A stretch of DNA of 54,492 bases, taken from assembly GCA_021442595.1 (NCBI GenBank), contig JABUST010000182.1, positions 1 to 54,492 of the forward strand, read 5' to 3'. The position numbers were made by a program, and so were the translations under genes. Shown here piece after piece: positions 43,405-54,492 of this stretch. The stretch is from Lachnospiraceae bacterium (GTDB taxonomy: Bacteria > Bacillota > Clostridia > Lachnospirales > Bianqueaceae). The notes under the pieces were generated by a model. The model saw only the letters and a program-made list of their open reading frames with translations. It ran no database searches and was not told where the DNA came from. The first letter of the stretch is position 1. Each line of letters begins with the position of its first letter.

Positions 43405-43608
43405 TTACTGGTTAGCTTTCTCAGTCAACAGGGTCTGAATACGAGCAATATTCTTGCGAACCTCGTGGATTCTTGCCGTGTTGTTCAGCTGATTGGTGGC
43501 ATTCTGGAAACGGAGATTGAAAAGCTCTTTCTTAGCAGCGGTCAGTTCCTTCTGCAGTTCTTCAGAGCTCTTAACCTTCATATCGTTAAAGAATTCTGTT
43601 TTCTTCAC
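43405..43608 (-). CDS. rpmC: 50S ribosomal protein L29
   Basis: 67 residues: [28 protein letters not shown] and [15 protein letters not shown], two long helices at the exit tunnel. Start codon is GTG with only a weak GGTGAAC upstream, unusual among its neighbours. Confidence 0.95.
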   Translation of the reverse strand: MKKTEFFNDMKVKSSEELQKELTAAKKELFNLRFQNATNQLNNTARIHEVRKNIARIQTLLTEKANQ

Positions 43609-43638
43609 TTGTGTTCACCATCCTCTATATACTAACGA

Positions 43639-44076
43639 TCACATCTTGGCGTCGACAACTGCATCCAGGTCGGCCTTGGACATGATCTTGCACTTGCAGG
43701 GGAGCTTGTGCATAGCGAGACGAAGAGCCTCGCGAGCAACAGCTTCGTCAACACCGGCGATCTCAAAGAGAACACGACCGGGCTTAACAACAGCTACCCA
43801 GTACTCTACACTTCCCTTACCGGAACCCATTCGGGTCTCAGCAGGCTTTGCAGTAACAGGCTTGTCAGGGAAGATCTTGATCCACACCTGACCGCCACGC
43901 TTGACGTAACGGGTCATGGCAACACGGGCTGCCTCAATCTGTTTGGAATTGATCCATGCAGGGGAATTGGCTACAAGGCCATACTCACCGTAAGTGATTC
44001 TGTTGCCGCGCATGACCTTACCGGCCATGGAACCGCGGAACTGCTTACGATGCATAACTCTCTTCGGCATTAACAT
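43639..44076 (-). CDS. rplP: 50S ribosomal protein L16
   Basis: 145 residues: [45 protein letters not shown]. The A of the ATG is shared with the rpsC stop (TAATG), so both are coupled. A second ATG two codons on is possible. Contains the [12 protein letters not shown]-type segment near the A-site tRNA. Confidence 0.96.
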   Translation of the reverse strand: MLMPKRVMHRKQFRGSMAGKVMRGNRITYGEYGLVANSPAWINSKQIEAARVAMTRYVKRGGQVWIKIFPDKPVTAKPAETRMGSGKGSVEYWVAVVKPGRVLFEIAGVDEAVAREALRLAMHKLPCKCKIMSKADLDAVVDAKM

Positions 44077-44735
44077 TAGTTTTCGCTCCCTTCTTTTCTG
44101 GCGCGGTTGGGAAGGACTTCACCATGGTTGATCCATACCTTTACACCGAGCTTTCCGTAAGCGGTATTGGCTTCTGCAAAACCGTAGTCAATGTTTGCAC
44201 GCAGGGTCTGCAGAGGAAGAACACCTTCGTTGTAGGACTCGTCACGGGCAATTTCTGCGCCGCCGACACGTCCGCCAAGGGAGGTCTTGATGCCCTTAGC
44301 ACCTGCCTTCATAACTCCGCTCATAGCCTTCTTCATAGCGCGGCGGAAGGAAACACGCTCCTCCAGCTGCTTGGCAATATTCTCGGCAACAAGCTGTGCA
44401 TCCTTCTCGGGACGCTTAACTTCAACAATATTCAGGGAAACCTTTGCATCGGTCATGGCCTGAAGCTCTTCCTTCAGAGCCTTGACGCCTGCAGCTTCCT
44501 TACCGATGATGATACCGGGCTTTGCGGTGTTGATGATCACCTTGATGCGGCCGGCAGCACGCTCGATTTCGATCTTAGAGATACCTGCCTGATAGAGCTT
44601 TTCCTTCAGGTAAGTGCGGATCTGATGATCCTCAACCAGGAGATCTCCGAATTCTTTGGAATCGGCATACCACTTGGTATCCCAACCCTTGATAACACCG
44701 ACTCTCAGTCCATGCGGATTTACTTTCTGACCCAT
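44076..44735 (-). CDS. rpsC: 30S ribosomal protein S3
   Basis: 219 residues: [21 protein letters not shown], the KH domain [14 protein letters not shown], and [19 protein letters not shown]. Head protein at the mRNA entry site with helicase role. 11 nt after rplV. Confidence 0.97.
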   Translation of the reverse strand: MGQKVNPHGLRVGVIKGWDTKWYADSKEFGDLLVEDHQIRTYLKEKLYQAGISKIEIERAAGRIKVIINTAKPGIIIGKEAAGVKALKEELQAMTDAKVSLNIVEVKRPEKDAQLVAENIAKQLEERVSFRRAMKKAMSGVMKAGAKGIKTSLGGRVGGAEIARDESYNEGVLPLQTLRANIDYGFAEANTAYGKLGVKVWINHGEVLPNRARKEGSEN

Positions 44736-44746
44736 GAGTCTCCTCC

Positions 44747-45148
44747 TTATCTCTCGTTGAGAATGATCGTGATGTGGCTGGTCTTCTTCAGGATGCGGTC
44801 TGCGCGGCCCTGAGAACGGGGACGGATACGCTTCAGAGTGGTGCCCTGGTTAGCGAATGCTTCCTGCACATACAGCTTGGAAGTATCGATGTCCATATCA
44901 CGCTCGGAAGCTGCATACTCAGCGTTAGCTACTGCAGAATCCAGTACCTTGCTGATGATTCTTGCGCCCTCGTTAGGAGTAGCGGCGAGAATAGCAGAAG
45001 CAACTGCAACATCCTTGCCTTTGATGGTGTCCAGCACGATCTTAGCCTTGGTGGGAGAGATGCGGACGAAGGAGACCTTTGCTCTGGGGCGCAGGTCCTT
45101 CTGAGCATTACGCTCTCTCTTGATCTGGCTTCTATGTCCTAATGCCAT
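44747..45148 (-). CDS. rplV: 50S ribosomal protein L22
   Basis: 133 residues: [23 protein letters not shown] and the tunnel hairpin [26 protein letters not shown], site of macrolide-resistance changes. The N-terminus is about 15 residues longer than in E. coli. Confidence 0.97.
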   Translation of the reverse strand: MALGHRSQIKRERNAQKDLRPRAKVSFVRISPTKAKIVLDTIKGKDVAVASAILAATPNEGARIISKVLDSAVANAEYAASERDMDIDTSKLYVQEAFANQGTTLKRIRPRSQGRADRILKKTSHITIILNER

Positions 45149-45173
45149 TTTAATTCCTCCTTATTCCGAACGA

Positions 45174-45455
45174 TCAACGTACGGAGCCTTTCTTTTCGTC
45201 CTTGCCGTGGCCGCGATAGGTACGGGTCACAACAAATTCGCCAAGCTTATGGCCGACCATGTCCTCGGTCACATATACCGGAACATGCTTTCTTCCATCA
45301 TGTACTGCAAAAGTATGGCCGACGAAAGACGGGAAAATTGTAGAGCGGCGGGACCAGGTCTTGATGACCTGCTTGTCGCCGGATGCGTTCAGTGCATCAA
45401 CCTTCTTTAACAAAGATGCATCCGCGAACGGACCTTTCTTTAAAGAACGGGACAT
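45174..45455 (-). CDS. rpsS: 30S ribosomal protein S19
   Basis: 93 residues: [59 protein letters not shown]. Standard length and start. Confidence 0.97.
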   Translation of the reverse strand: MSRSLKKGPFADASLLKKVDALNASGDKQVIKTWSRRSTIFPSFVGHTFAVHDGRKHVPVYVTEDMVGHKLGEFVVTRTYRGHGKDEKKGSVR

Positions 45456-45468
45456 TTCTTAACCCTCC

Positions 45469-46305
45469 TTACTTGCTGTTCTTCGCACGGCTGCGAACGA
45501 TGTACTTGTCAGAATGCTTCTTGCCGCGAGTCTTAAGACCCATAGCAGGCTTGCCCCAGGGCGTCATAGGACTGGGACGACCGACGGGTGCCTTACCCTC
45601 ACCACCACCGTGGGGATGGTCATTGGGGTTCATGGCAGAACCGCGGACGGTGGGACGGATACCCATGTTACGGGTACGACCGGCCTTACCGATCTTGATC
45701 AGCTCGTGATCTCCGTTTCCTACGAGACCGATGGTAGCGCGGCAGTCGATGGGAACCATTCTCATTTCACCGGAGGGAAGGCGGAGGGTAGCGAATTTAC
45801 CTTCCTTAGCCATCAGCTGTGCTGCAGTTCCTGCTGCGCGAACCATCTGGCCGCCCTTGCCGGGCTTCATTTCAATGTTGTGGATGTTGGTGCCGGTGGG
45901 GATGTTGCGAAGAGCCAGGCAGTTTCCTACACGGATCTCAACAGCGTCTCCGCTGACAACAGTCTGTCCAACCTTCAGACCCTCAGGAGCGAGGATGTAG
46001 CGCTTCTCACCATCTGCATAGAACAGAAGAGCGATGTTGGCGCTGCGGTTGGGATCGTATTCAATGGCAGCAACCTTAGCGGGGATGTTGTCCTTGTTTC
46101 TCTTGAAATCAATGATTCTGTAGAGCTTCTTGGCACCGCCGCCGTGATGACGAACGGTGATCTTGCCGTAGCTGTTACGGCCGGCAGTGTTCTTAACACG
46201 CACTGTCAGAGACTTCTCAGGGGTGCTCTTGGTGATCTCAGCAAAAGCGGAAGTCGTCATGTTTCTCCGAGAAGCTGTATAAGGCTTATATGTTTTGATA
46301 GCCAT
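45469..46305 (-). CDS. rplB: 50S ribosomal protein L2
   Basis: 278 residues: [35 protein letters not shown], and the peptidyl-transferase-associated [16 protein letters not shown] with the essential His. Primary 23S binder. Confidence 0.98.
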   Translation of the reverse strand: MAIKTYKPYTASRRNMTTSAFAEITKSTPEKSLTVRVKNTAGRNSYGKITVRHHGGGAKKLYRIIDFKRNKDNIPAKVAAIEYDPNRSANIALLFYADGEKRYILAPEGLKVGQTVVSGDAVEIRVGNCLALRNIPTGTNIHNIEMKPGKGGQMVRAAGTAAQLMAKEGKFATLRLPSGEMRMVPIDCRATIGLVGNGDHELIKIGKAGRTRNMGIRPTVRGSAMNPNDHPHGGGEGKAPVGRPSPMTPWGKPAMGLKTRGKKHSDKYIVRSRAKNSK

Positions 46306-46370
46306 TACTTTTTCTCCTTTCGGTACACTTCATTTTAAAAATGGAATTACCGGATCTGTATCCCCTTGGA

Positions 46371-46670
46371 TCAGATACCTTCAAAGAACTCGATGTCCTT
46401 ACTGTCCTCAGTCAGGGTAACGATGGCCTTCTTAACGGCATCGGTACGACCAACAGTGTAACCGCGGCGCTTGTTCTTGCCGCGCTGGTTCATGGTGTTG
46501 ACCTTCTTGACCTTGGCGCCGTCAAACATTTTCTCAACAGCCTCACGGATCATGATCTTGTTGGCATCGGGGTTAACGAGGAAGGTGTATTTCTTCTCAC
46601 TCAGAAGCTCCATGGACTTTTCGGTGATCACGGGCTTGAGGATTACGTCATAATACTTGATATCAGCCAT
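46371..46670 (-). CDS. rplW: 50S ribosomal protein L23
   Basis: 99 residues: [41 protein letters not shown], and the extended loop [20 protein letters not shown]. Docking site for trigger factor and SRP at the tunnel exit. Start overlaps the rplD stop by one base (TAATG). Confidence 0.97.
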   Translation of the reverse strand: MADIKYYDVILKPVITEKSMELLSEKKYTFLVNPDANKIMIREAVEKMFDGAKVKKVNTMNQRGKNKRRGYTVGRTDAVKKAIVTLTEDSKDIEFFEGI

Positions 46671-47290
46671 TACGCAAATACCTCTTCAATCTTCTCGATG
46701 GCAGCCTTGCTTGCTACCAGATTCTCATACTTCAGAACGTCGTACACATTTACCTGCTCAGCGGGGATGGTCTTGACGTCGGGAATGTTGCGAGCGGAGA
46801 GAAATGCGTTGGTGTCTGTGTCAGCCAGAACGATCAGAGCCTTGCTCAGATCAAACTGATCCATAACCTTCTGCATGTTCTTGGTCTTTACTTCTTCAAG
46901 AGCCAGGCTCTCAAGAACCAGAAGCTTGTTCTCCTGTACGCGGGTGGTCAGAGCACTGCGGATAGCGCCGCGGCGAGCCTTCTTGTTCATCTTCTTAGCG
47001 TAGTCGCGGGGTTTGGGTGCGAATACGACACCACCGCCGACCCACTGAGGAGCGCGAATGGAGCCCTGACGGGCACGGCCGGTGCCCTTCTGACGGTAGG
47101 GCTTCTTGCCGCCACCATTTACTTCAGCACGAGTCTTTGCACTCTGAGTTCCCTGTCTGCGGTTAGCAAGATAGGCAACAACAGCCTCATGCATAAGAGC
47201 TACTTTGACTTCTGCACCGAAAACGCTGTCCTTGAGCTCAAGGCTGCCGGTCTCAGTGCCGTCCATCTTATAAACAGCAACTTTTGCCAT
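46670..47290 (-). CDS. rplD: 50S ribosomal protein L4
   Basis: 206 residues: [32 protein letters not shown] with the tunnel loop, then [20 protein letters not shown]. In E. coli L4 also represses the S10 operon through its leader; whether it does so here is unknown, though the leader is long. Confidence 0.97.
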   Translation of the reverse strand: MAKVAVYKMDGTETGSLELKDSVFGAEVKVALMHEAVVAYLANRRQGTQSAKTRAEVNGGGKKPYRQKGTGRARQGSIRAPQWVGGGVVFAPKPRDYAKKMNKKARRGAIRSALTTRVQENKLLVLESLALEEVKTKNMQKVMDQFDLSKALIVLADTDTNAFLSARNIPDVKTIPAEQVNVYDVLKYENLVASKAAIEKIEEVFA

Positions 47291-47345
47291 GTGTTGATTC
47301 CTCCTTCAGCCGATATCTCATCGGCGAAATGTGATCTCTCGATCG

Positions 47346-47978
47346 TTAAGCCTTTACGCTGTTGATAACGGTAACAACAGCCTTCTTGGGTCCGGGAACA
47401 GAACCCTTGATCAGCAGCAGGTTGCGCTCTGCGTCAACACGTACGACCTCAAGGTTCTGGACAGTAACATGAACATTTCCCATATGTCCGGGAAGTTTCT
47501 TGCCCTTGAATACACGCGCCGGATCAGAGGAAGCTCCCATAGAACCTGCATGGCGGTGATATTTGGAACCGTGCTCCATGGGTCCGCGGCTGAAGCCGAA
47601 CCGATGGATAGCACCCTGGTAACCTTTACCCTTGGAAATGCCGGCGACGTCAACTCTGTCGCCAACCTCGAACACGTCTGCCTTGATTTCAGCAGCTACC
47701 TCGTAGCTCTCTGCATTCTCAATGCGGAACTCGCGAACAGTTCTCTTAACGGCAACGCCTGCCTTCTTGAACTGTCCCTGATCAGGCTTATTGACGAGCT
47801 TCTCGCGAATCTCACCAAAGCCGACCTTGATGGCGCTGTAGCCATCATTCTCTACGGTCTTGACCTGCAGAACACTGCAGGGACCTGCTTCCAGGACCGT
47901 TACGGGGATCATCTCGCCGGTCTCCTGATCGAAGATCTGAGTCATACCGATCTTCTTAGCCAGAATGGCTTTCTTCAT
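47346..47978 (-). CDS. rplC: 50S ribosomal protein L3
   Basis: 210 residues: [55 protein letters not shown]. Nucleates 50S assembly. TAGGAGG precedes the ATG. The 126-bp spacer to rpsJ holds a small hairpin CCGC-GAGA-GCGG (48009-48020) with a GNRA loop. Confidence 0.97.
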   Translation of the reverse strand: MKKAILAKKIGMTQIFDQETGEMIPVTVLEAGPCSVLQVKTVENDGYSAIKVGFGEIREKLVNKPDQGQFKKAGVAVKRTVREFRIENAESYEVAAEIKADVFEVGDRVDVAGISKGKGYQGAIHRFGFSRGPMEHGSKYHRHAGSMGASSDPARVFKGKKLPGHMGNVHVTVQNLEVVRVDAERNLLLIKGSVPGPKKAVVTVINSVKA

Positions 47979-48104
47979 GGTGGTACCTCCTAATAATCTA
48001 CAGCGGACCCGCTCTCGCGGTTCATCCTAGGTCATTAAGCTGGCATCTATATGTCAACCAATTAACCAACTGTTTCGTTAGAAAACGCTTGTTTGAATAC
48101 CTTA

Positions 48105-48428
48105 TCAGTTCTTAGCAGCGACCTGAATATCTACGCCGGCGGGAAGTTCCAGCTTGCTCAGAGCTTCAAGTACCTTCTTGTTGGGCTCCAGAACATCGAT
48201 CAGTCTCTTGTGAGTTCTCTGCTCGAACTGCTCGCGAGCGTCCTTGTACTTGTGAACAGCACGAAGGATGGTAACGACTTCCTTGTGGGTGGGAAGCGGG
48301 ATAGGACCACTTACCTTTGCTCCGTTGCGTTCTACGGTCTCCACGATCTTCTGTGCAGCCTGGTCGATGACCTGATGGTCATAAGCCTTCAGTGTGATGC
48401 GGATCTTTGTTGCTTTCTTTTCTGCCAT
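48105..48428 (-). CDS. rpsJ: 30S ribosomal protein S10
   Basis: 107 residues from the ATG at 48428: [71 protein letters not shown] lies 10 nt upstream; the in-frame ATG at 48452 lies before that site and is rejected. First gene of the S10 operon; also the contact for NusB/NusG in transcription-translation coupling. Confidence 0.97.
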   Translation of the reverse strand: MAEKKATKIRITLKAYDHQVIDQAAQKIVETVERNGAKVSGPIPLPTHKEVVTILRAVHKYKDAREQFEQRTHKRLIDVLEPNKKVLEALSKLELPAGVDIQVAAKN

Positions 48429-48455
48429 AAAAAAACAGCCTCCTTTGCGCATTTA

Positions 48456-48692
48456 TGCCGTTTCGGAGCTTCTCCGAAGCCGGCGCGTTTGCAGCATTGT
48501 GACTGTACACACACCCGTGCGTTTCCACCCTGTAAACAAGCAAAAGCAGGGCTTCGACCTCACGTTTTTTTAATTGTACAGTGACTTGCCGTCAGTTTCG
48601 TGAACCAGACATTCGCTCCCCGTGAATTACCACCGCAGTCTTTAAGCTCGGTGCAACCTCCCGGATCATCGTTCTCAATGTCACGCCTGAAT
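48456..48692 (-). promoter_or_regulatory. long leader of the S10 operon
   Basis: The transcript from the promoter at 48693-48722 would carry about 255 nt before rpsJ. No ORF is supported here. A 7-bp hairpin TTCGGAG/CTCCGAA lies at about 48464-48480, just before the ribosome binding site. A second promoter-like TACAAT is near 48578. Such a long leader suggests regulation. Confidence 0.4.
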
Positions 48693-48722
48693 ATTCTATC
48701 ACAATCCCCGGATTTCAGGCAA
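48693..48722 (-). promoter_or_regulatory. probable promoter of the S10 operon
   Basis: Minus strand TTGCCT (48722-48717), 18-bp spacer, TAGAAT (48698-48693). The best promoter match in the 356-bp gap between xth and rpsJ. Confidence 0.6.
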
Positions 48723-48728
48723 GAAAAA

Positions 48729-48801
48729 CCTTTTCAACAGGATTTTTCCTGTGTAGAAATTTCAGAGAATTTTGCATATATTTCTTGTGCATTTTGCACA
48801 A
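48729..48801 (-). terminator. two hairpins after the exonuclease gene
   Basis: TTGTGCA-AAA-TGCACAA (48785-48801) lies 8 nt after the xth stop. ACAGGA-AAAA-TCCTGT (48737-48752) follows, with GGTTTTTC a little downstream. Together they probably end the xth transcript; neither has an immediate long T-run. Confidence 0.45.
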
Positions 48802-48808
48802 TTATCTT

Positions 48809-49561
48809 TCAATCTATCCGGAGCTCCACCGGGCAGTGATCGGAGCCCAGGATATCACACAGGATCCCGGCGCTCTTCAACCGTTCCCTCAGTCCTTGGC
48901 TGCAGATGAAATAATCAATGCGCCACCCTGCGTTTCTTGCTCTGGCATTAAACCGGTAACTCCACCAGGAATACTGCTCCACGGCATCCGGGTAGAAATA
49001 CCTGAAGCTGTCTATCCATCCCGTTTCCAGAATGCGGCTGATCTTCCCTCTCTCTTCATCCGTGAAACCGGCATTGTGATGATTGGAGGAAGGATTCTTC
49101 AGATCTACCGGACGGTGAGCCACATTCAGATCTCCGCAGTAAATGACTTCCTTCCGGCTCTTCAGCTCTGTAATATATGAATAGAAGGCATCTTCCCACG
49201 TCATACGATAATCCAGACGCCGAAGATCGTCCTGAGAGTTGGGCACATAGACGGTGATCAGATAGAAATCCTCATACTCCAGAGTGATGACCCTGCCCTC
49301 GTGGTCATGCTCCACTATGCCAAGTCCGTACTTTACGGAGATAGGAAGATGCTTGGTAAAGATAGCGGTTCCGCTGTATCCCTTCTTCTCGGCATAGTTC
49401 CAGTAGCAGTGATAGCCCTCCGGGGCAAAATTGATCTGCCCCTCCTGAAGCTTGGTCTCCTGAAGACAGAAGAAGTCTGCATCGGCTTCTTTAAAGAATT
49501 CCGGGAAACCCTTTGTCATACAGGCACGGAGGCCATTCACGTTCCAGGATATAAATTTCAT
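48809..49561 (-). CDS. xth: exodeoxyribonuclease III (AP endonuclease family)
   Basis: 250 residues from the ATG at 49561 (AAGGAAC upstream). An ORF extension to 49618 runs into the tuf terminator and is rejected. Motifs: FISWNVNGLRA, CLQETKL with the metal-binding Glu, GYSGTAIF, YCGDLNVAH, RIDYFICS, and the catalytic SDHCPV. Repairs abasic sites and 3' blocked ends. Its place between tuf and rpsJ is unusual. Confidence 0.94.
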   Translation of the reverse strand: MKFISWNVNGLRACMTKGFPEFFKEADADFFCLQETKLQEGQINFAPEGYHCYWNYAEKKGYSGTAIFTKHLPISVKYGLGIVEHDHEGRVITLEYEDFYLITVYVPNSQDDLRRLDYRMTWEDAFYSYITELKSRKEVIYCGDLNVAHRPVDLKNPSSNHHNAGFTDEERGKISRILETGWIDSFRYFYPDAVEQYSWWSYRFNARARNAGWRIDYFICSQGLRERLKSAGILCDILGSDHCPVELRID

Positions 49562-49590
49562 GTGTGTTCCTTTTATGTTCCTATTCTTTC

Positions 49591-49621
49591 CAAAATGAAA
49601 GGGTGCCCTTGCGGACACCCT
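49591..49621 (-). terminator. terminator after tuf
   Basis: Stem AGGGTG/CACCCT (49616-49621 with 49600-49605), extended across one mismatch by TCC/GGG-type pairs, followed on the minus strand by TTTCATTTTGG. It ends the tuf transcript 21 nt after its stop. Confidence 0.75.
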
Positions 49622-49641
49622 CTCGGTTATTTGAGCAGAGA

Positions 49642-50850
49642 TTACTCGATGATAGCGGTTACAGAACCGGCGCCTACGGTACGGCCACCCTCACGGATAG
49701 CGAAACGCAGACCGATCTCCATAGCAACGGGGTAGATCAGCTGAACTTCCATCTCAACGTTATCTCCGGGCATGCACATCTCGGTTCCCTCGGGAAGCTT
49801 GATGACACCGGTAACGTCAGTGGTACGGAAGTAGAACTGAGGTCTGTAATCGGTAACGAAGGGAGTATGACGGCCACCCTCTTCCTTCTTCAGAACGTAA
49901 ACCTGTCCCTTGAAGTGAGCATGGGGCTTAACAGAACCGGGCTTGCACAGAACCTGTCCGCGCTGGATCTCGGTACGGGTGATACCACGAAGCAGAGCAC
50001 CGATGTTGTCACCAGCCTGAGCCTGATCCAGCAGCTTGTGGAACATCTCAACACCGGTAACGACATAGGACTTAACCTCAGACTTCAGACCAACCAGCTC
50101 TACGCTGTCGGATACCTTCAGGACGCCACGCTCAACACGACCGGTAGCAACAGTACCGCGACCGGTGATGGTGAATACATCCTCAACGGGCATCAGGAAG
50201 GGCTTGTCAACGTCACGCTCGGGCTCGGGAATATAGGAGTCAACAGCCTCCATCAGTTCCATGATGGCCTTTCTCCAGGTTCCGTCGGGATCGGTGCCTT
50301 CGTCTTCTGCATGCAGAGCGTTGTAAGCGGATCCTCTGATGACAGGAGTGTCATCTCCGGGGAACTCGTACTCGTTCAGCAGATCACGAACGTCCATCTC
50401 AACCAGCTCAAGCAGTTCATCATCATCAACTGCGTCGCACTTGTTCATGAATACTACGATATAGGGAACGCCTACCTGACGAGCAAGCAGAACGTGCTCA
50501 CGGGTCTGAGCCATAACACCATCAGTAGCAGCAACAACGAGGATGGTACCATCCATCTGTGCAGCACCGGTGATCATGTTCTTAACGTAGTCAGCATGGC
50601 CGGGGCAGTCAACATGTGCATAGTGACGGTTAGCGGTCTCATACTCAACGTGTGCGGAGTTGATGGTGATTCCACGTGCTCTCTCTTCGGGAGCCTTATC
50701 GATCTGATCGAATGCAACTGCCTCGCTCAGTCCGGCCTCAGCCAGAGTCTTGGTGATAGCAGCGGTCAGAGTAGTCTTGCCGTGGTCAACGTGGCCGATA
50801 GTACCAATGTTGACATGAGGCTTATTTCTCTCAAATTTCTGTTTTGCCAT
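49642..50850 (-). CDS. tuf: translation elongation factor Tu
   Basis: 402 residues: G1 [10 protein letters not shown]2 [15 protein letters not shown]3 [12 protein letters not shown]4 NKCD, then domains 2 and 3 with [13 protein letters not shown] and the C-terminal [10 protein letters not shown]. Delivers aminoacyl-tRNA. Only one tuf copy lies in this window. It follows fusA by 88 bp and has its own consensus-like promoter, giving extra expression over fusA. Confidence 0.98.
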   Translation of the reverse strand: MAKQKFERNKPHVNIGTIGHVDHGKTTLTAAITKTLAEAGLSEAVAFDQIDKAPEERARGITINSAHVEYETANRHYAHVDCPGHADYVKNMITGAAQMDGTILVVAATDGVMAQTREHVLLARQVGVPYIVVFMNKCDAVDDDELLELVEMDVRDLLNEYEFPGDDTPVIRGSAYNALHAEDEGTDPDGTWRKAIMELMEAVDSYIPEPERDVDKPFLMPVEDVFTITGRGTVATGRVERGVLKVSDSVELVGLKSEVKSYVVTGVEMFHKLLDQAQAGDNIGALLRGITRTEIQRGQVLCKPGSVKPHAHFKGQVYVLKKEEGGRHTPFVTDYRPQFYFRTTDVTGVIKLPEGTEMCMPGDNVEMEVQLIYPVAMEIGLRFAIREGGRTVGAGSVTAIIE

Positions 50851-50887
50851 TTGAAATTCCTCCTGGATAGTTTTTGCGGCAACATCG

Positions 50888-50921
50888 TTCCTATTATAGG
50901 AAATGCACCGTTCTTTTTCAA
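50888..50921 (-). promoter_or_regulatory. promoter of tuf with palindromic -10 region
   Basis: Minus strand TTGAAA (50921-50916), 17-bp spacer, TATAAT (50898-50893). The -10 is embedded in a perfect inverted repeat TTCCTA-TAA-TAGGAA (50888-50902). Leader about 35 nt. Confidence 0.8.
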
Positions 50922-50938
50922 GACATTTTTGTTGAATA

Positions 50939-53014
<2,076 letters not shown>

Positions 53015-53030
53015 AACTTACCCTCCTGAA

Positions 53031-53501
53031 TTAGAAACGGAAATGGGCGAAAGCCTTGTTGGCCTCTGCCATTCTGTGGGTATCTTCTCTCTTCTTAACA
53101 GATGCGCCGGTGTTATTGGCAGCATCCATGAGTTCGTTTGCCAGACGCTCTTCCATGGTCTTCTCGTTACGAGCGCGAGAATATTGGGTCAGCCAGCGAA
53201 GGCCAAGGGTCTGACGACGCTCGGGGCGAACTTCCATAGGTACCTGGTAAGTTGCACCACCAACACGTCTTGCTTTGATTTCAAGAACCGGCATGATATT
53301 GTTCATAGCGGTCTCAAAGACTTCTACGGGGTTCTTTCCTGTCTTCTCGGCAATGCGATCGAAGGCACCGTAGACGATCTTCTGAGCAACGCCCTTCTTA
53401 CCATCCAGCATAATGCTGTTTACCAGCTTGGTAACGACCTTTGAGCCGTATACCGGATCCGGTAATACATCGCGATGGGCAATATGTCCTCTTCTAGGCA
53501 C
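53031..53501 (-). CDS. rpsG: 30S ribosomal protein S7
   Basis: 156 residues: [60 protein letters not shown]. Head assembly initiator; in E. coli it represses the str operon by binding the rpsL-rpsG spacer. Start codon is GTG with GGAGGGAAGAATC upstream. The spacer here is long and structured. Confidence 0.97.
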   Translation of the reverse strand: MPRRGHIAHRDVLPDPVYGSKVVTKLVNSIMLDGKKGVAQKIVYGAFDRIAEKTGKNPVEVFETAMNNIMPVLEIKARRVGGATYQVPMEVRPERRQTLGLRWLTQYSRARNEKTMEERLANELMDAANNTGASVKKREDTHRMAEANKAFAHFRF

Positions 53502-53549
53502 GATTCTTCCCTCCTTAATTAATAATAATTAGATCATAGGTACTCACTT

Positions 53550-53619
53550 ATGCAGCACCCTGCTGCATGTCCCTACGTGTCTCGCACCAATCAAAAGGGC
53601 CTGCCCTATATTGATTGGT
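53550..53619 (-). promoter_or_regulatory. two strong hairpins in the rpsL-rpsG spacer
   Basis: Hairpin 1: nine-bp outer stem ACCAATCAA/TTGATTGGT (53586-53594 with 53611-53619) enclosing an inner AGGG/CCCT stem. Hairpin 2: perfect 8-bp ATGCAGCA/TGCTGCAT with a 3-nt loop (53550-53567). Neither has a following T-run, so these look like RNA-structure or protein-binding elements. The position matches the S7 autoregulatory site in E. coli, but sequence homology was not established. Confidence 0.55.
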
Positions 53620-53635
53620 ACCGATTTTCCTACAA

Positions 53636-54049
53636 TTACTTCTTCGGACGCTTTGCGCCGTACTTGGAACGTCCCTGACGGCGGTTTGCAACGCCGGCTG
53701 TATCCAGGACACCACGTACAATGTGGTAACGCACACCGGGCATATCCTTGACACGGCCGCCGCGAATCAGGACCACAGAGTGCTCCTGAAGGTTGTGGCC
53801 TTCGCCGGGGATATAAGCGGTAACTTCGACGCCGTTGCTCAGACGTACACGAGCAATCTTACGAAGAGCGGAGTTAGGCTTCTTAGGTGTGTCAGTCTTT
53901 ACAACAGTGCAGACACCACGCTTCTGGGGAGAAGAAGTATTGGTAGCCTTCTTCTGAAGTGTGTTCCAGCCCTTCTGCAGAGCGGGTGCACCGGACTTCT
54001 TCACGGAATCCTGTCTTCCTTTTCTTACCAACTGATTGAAAGTAGGCAT
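53636..54049 (-). CDS. rpsL: 30S ribosomal protein S12
   Basis: 137 residues: [75 protein letters not shown]. The streptomycin-relevant lysines (KKPNSAL and the GGRVKD region) are wild type. An internal stretch near residues 20-35 ([18 protein letters not shown]) is longer than in E. coli, as in other Firmicutes. AGGAGGTGCC precedes the ATG. Confidence 0.97.
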   Translation of the reverse strand: MPTFNQLVRKGRQDSVKKSGAPALQKGWNTLQKKATNTSSPQKRGVCTVVKTDTPKKPNSALRKIARVRLSNGVEVTAYIPGEGHNLQEHSVVLIRGGRVKDMPGVRYHIVRGVLDTAGVANRRQGRSKYGAKRPKK

Positions 54050-54077
54050 AATGGCACCTCCTATTTAGATTTTTGCG

Positions 54078-54115
54078 CATAAAAGGCGGGCTCCGTGCAT
54101 GCGCACAGGGCCCGC
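54078..54115 (-). terminator. terminator-like hairpin in the str operon leader (possible attenuator)
   Basis: Stem GCGGGC/GCCCGC extended by CTGTGC/GCACGG-type pairs (12 pairs over 54086-54115, one C-A mismatch, GCAT loop), then CTTTTATG. It lies between the str promoter and rpsL, so it could attenuate that transcript and also read-through from rpoC. Confidence 0.7.
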
Positions 54116-54134
54116 GTTTTACGCAGACTTCGGT

Positions 54135-54163
54135 ATTCTATCACCGGAGTTTTTGCATGTCAA
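54135..54163 (-). promoter_or_regulatory. promoter of the str operon
   Basis: Minus strand TTGACA (54163-54158), 17-bp spacer, TAGAAT (54140-54135), in the gap between rpoC and rpsL. Predicted start about 54128, only a few bases before the leader hairpin. Confidence 0.82.
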
Positions 54164-54190
54164 TATTTAATTGTGACGGGACGCAGGATT

Positions 54191-54492
<302 letters not shown>

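Overview
The window looks like a chromosome segment of an anaerobic, moderately GC-rich Firmicute, class Clostridia and most likely Lachnospiraceae. The reasons are strong AGGAGG ribosome binding sites, zinc-type S14 and L36, a split glycine decarboxylase (GcvPA/GcvPB), an enlarged L17, and an str-S10-spc-alpha-ECF-truA-rplM-rpsI gene order. Family and species cannot be fixed from sequence reading alone. Almost everything is on the minus strand; plus-strand genes are a NifX/SlyD-like fusion (11.3-12.2 kb) and an accessory patch at 23.3-28.4 kb.

Region 0-12.3 kb: an overlapping operon (MFS transporter, histidine phosphatase, tyrosine recombinase); a small membrane operon ending in a PspC-domain protein; a translationally coupled block of GNAT acetyltransferase and a second type IIA topoisomerase pair (ParE/ParC-like, no canonical GyrA box); a cysteine desulfidase/TraX pair; and, divergent from it, an unusual protein joining a NifX-type domain to a SlyD-type FKBP through a Cys/His/acid-rich linker.

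Region 12.3-23 kb: a secreted two-domain wall-hydrolase-like protein, then a complete glycine cleavage operon read as gcvT-gcvH-gcvPA-gcvPB-lplA-lpd-PAS protein. It is headed by a consensus promoter, one glycine-riboswitch aptamer and an intrinsic terminator. LplA and Lpd make the operon self-sufficient for lipoylation and reoxidation of GcvH. Upstream lie rtcB and a truncated regulator gene.

Region 23-28.4 kb: an accessory patch between gene fragments (a cut regulator on the left, a cut DUF4143 ATPase on the right). It holds a 41-residue secreted-peptide-like ORF, a membrane-anchored protein and a pair of ABC exporters. Two 80-bp direct repeats (84% identical by my count) precede the two plus-strand operons, and a terminator inside the patch resembles the rpsI terminator.

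Region 28.4-54.5 kb: the ribosomal super-locus, read from right to left: rpoC (3' end), rpsL-rpsG-fusA-tuf, xth, rpsJ through rplQ, the vitamin-transport module ecfA1-ecfA2-ecfT, truA, rplM-rpsI. I mapped likely promoters for the str operon, tuf, S10, rplQ and rplM, and several leader or intercistronic hairpins that could be autoregulatory. Seven of these genes start with GTG or TTG.
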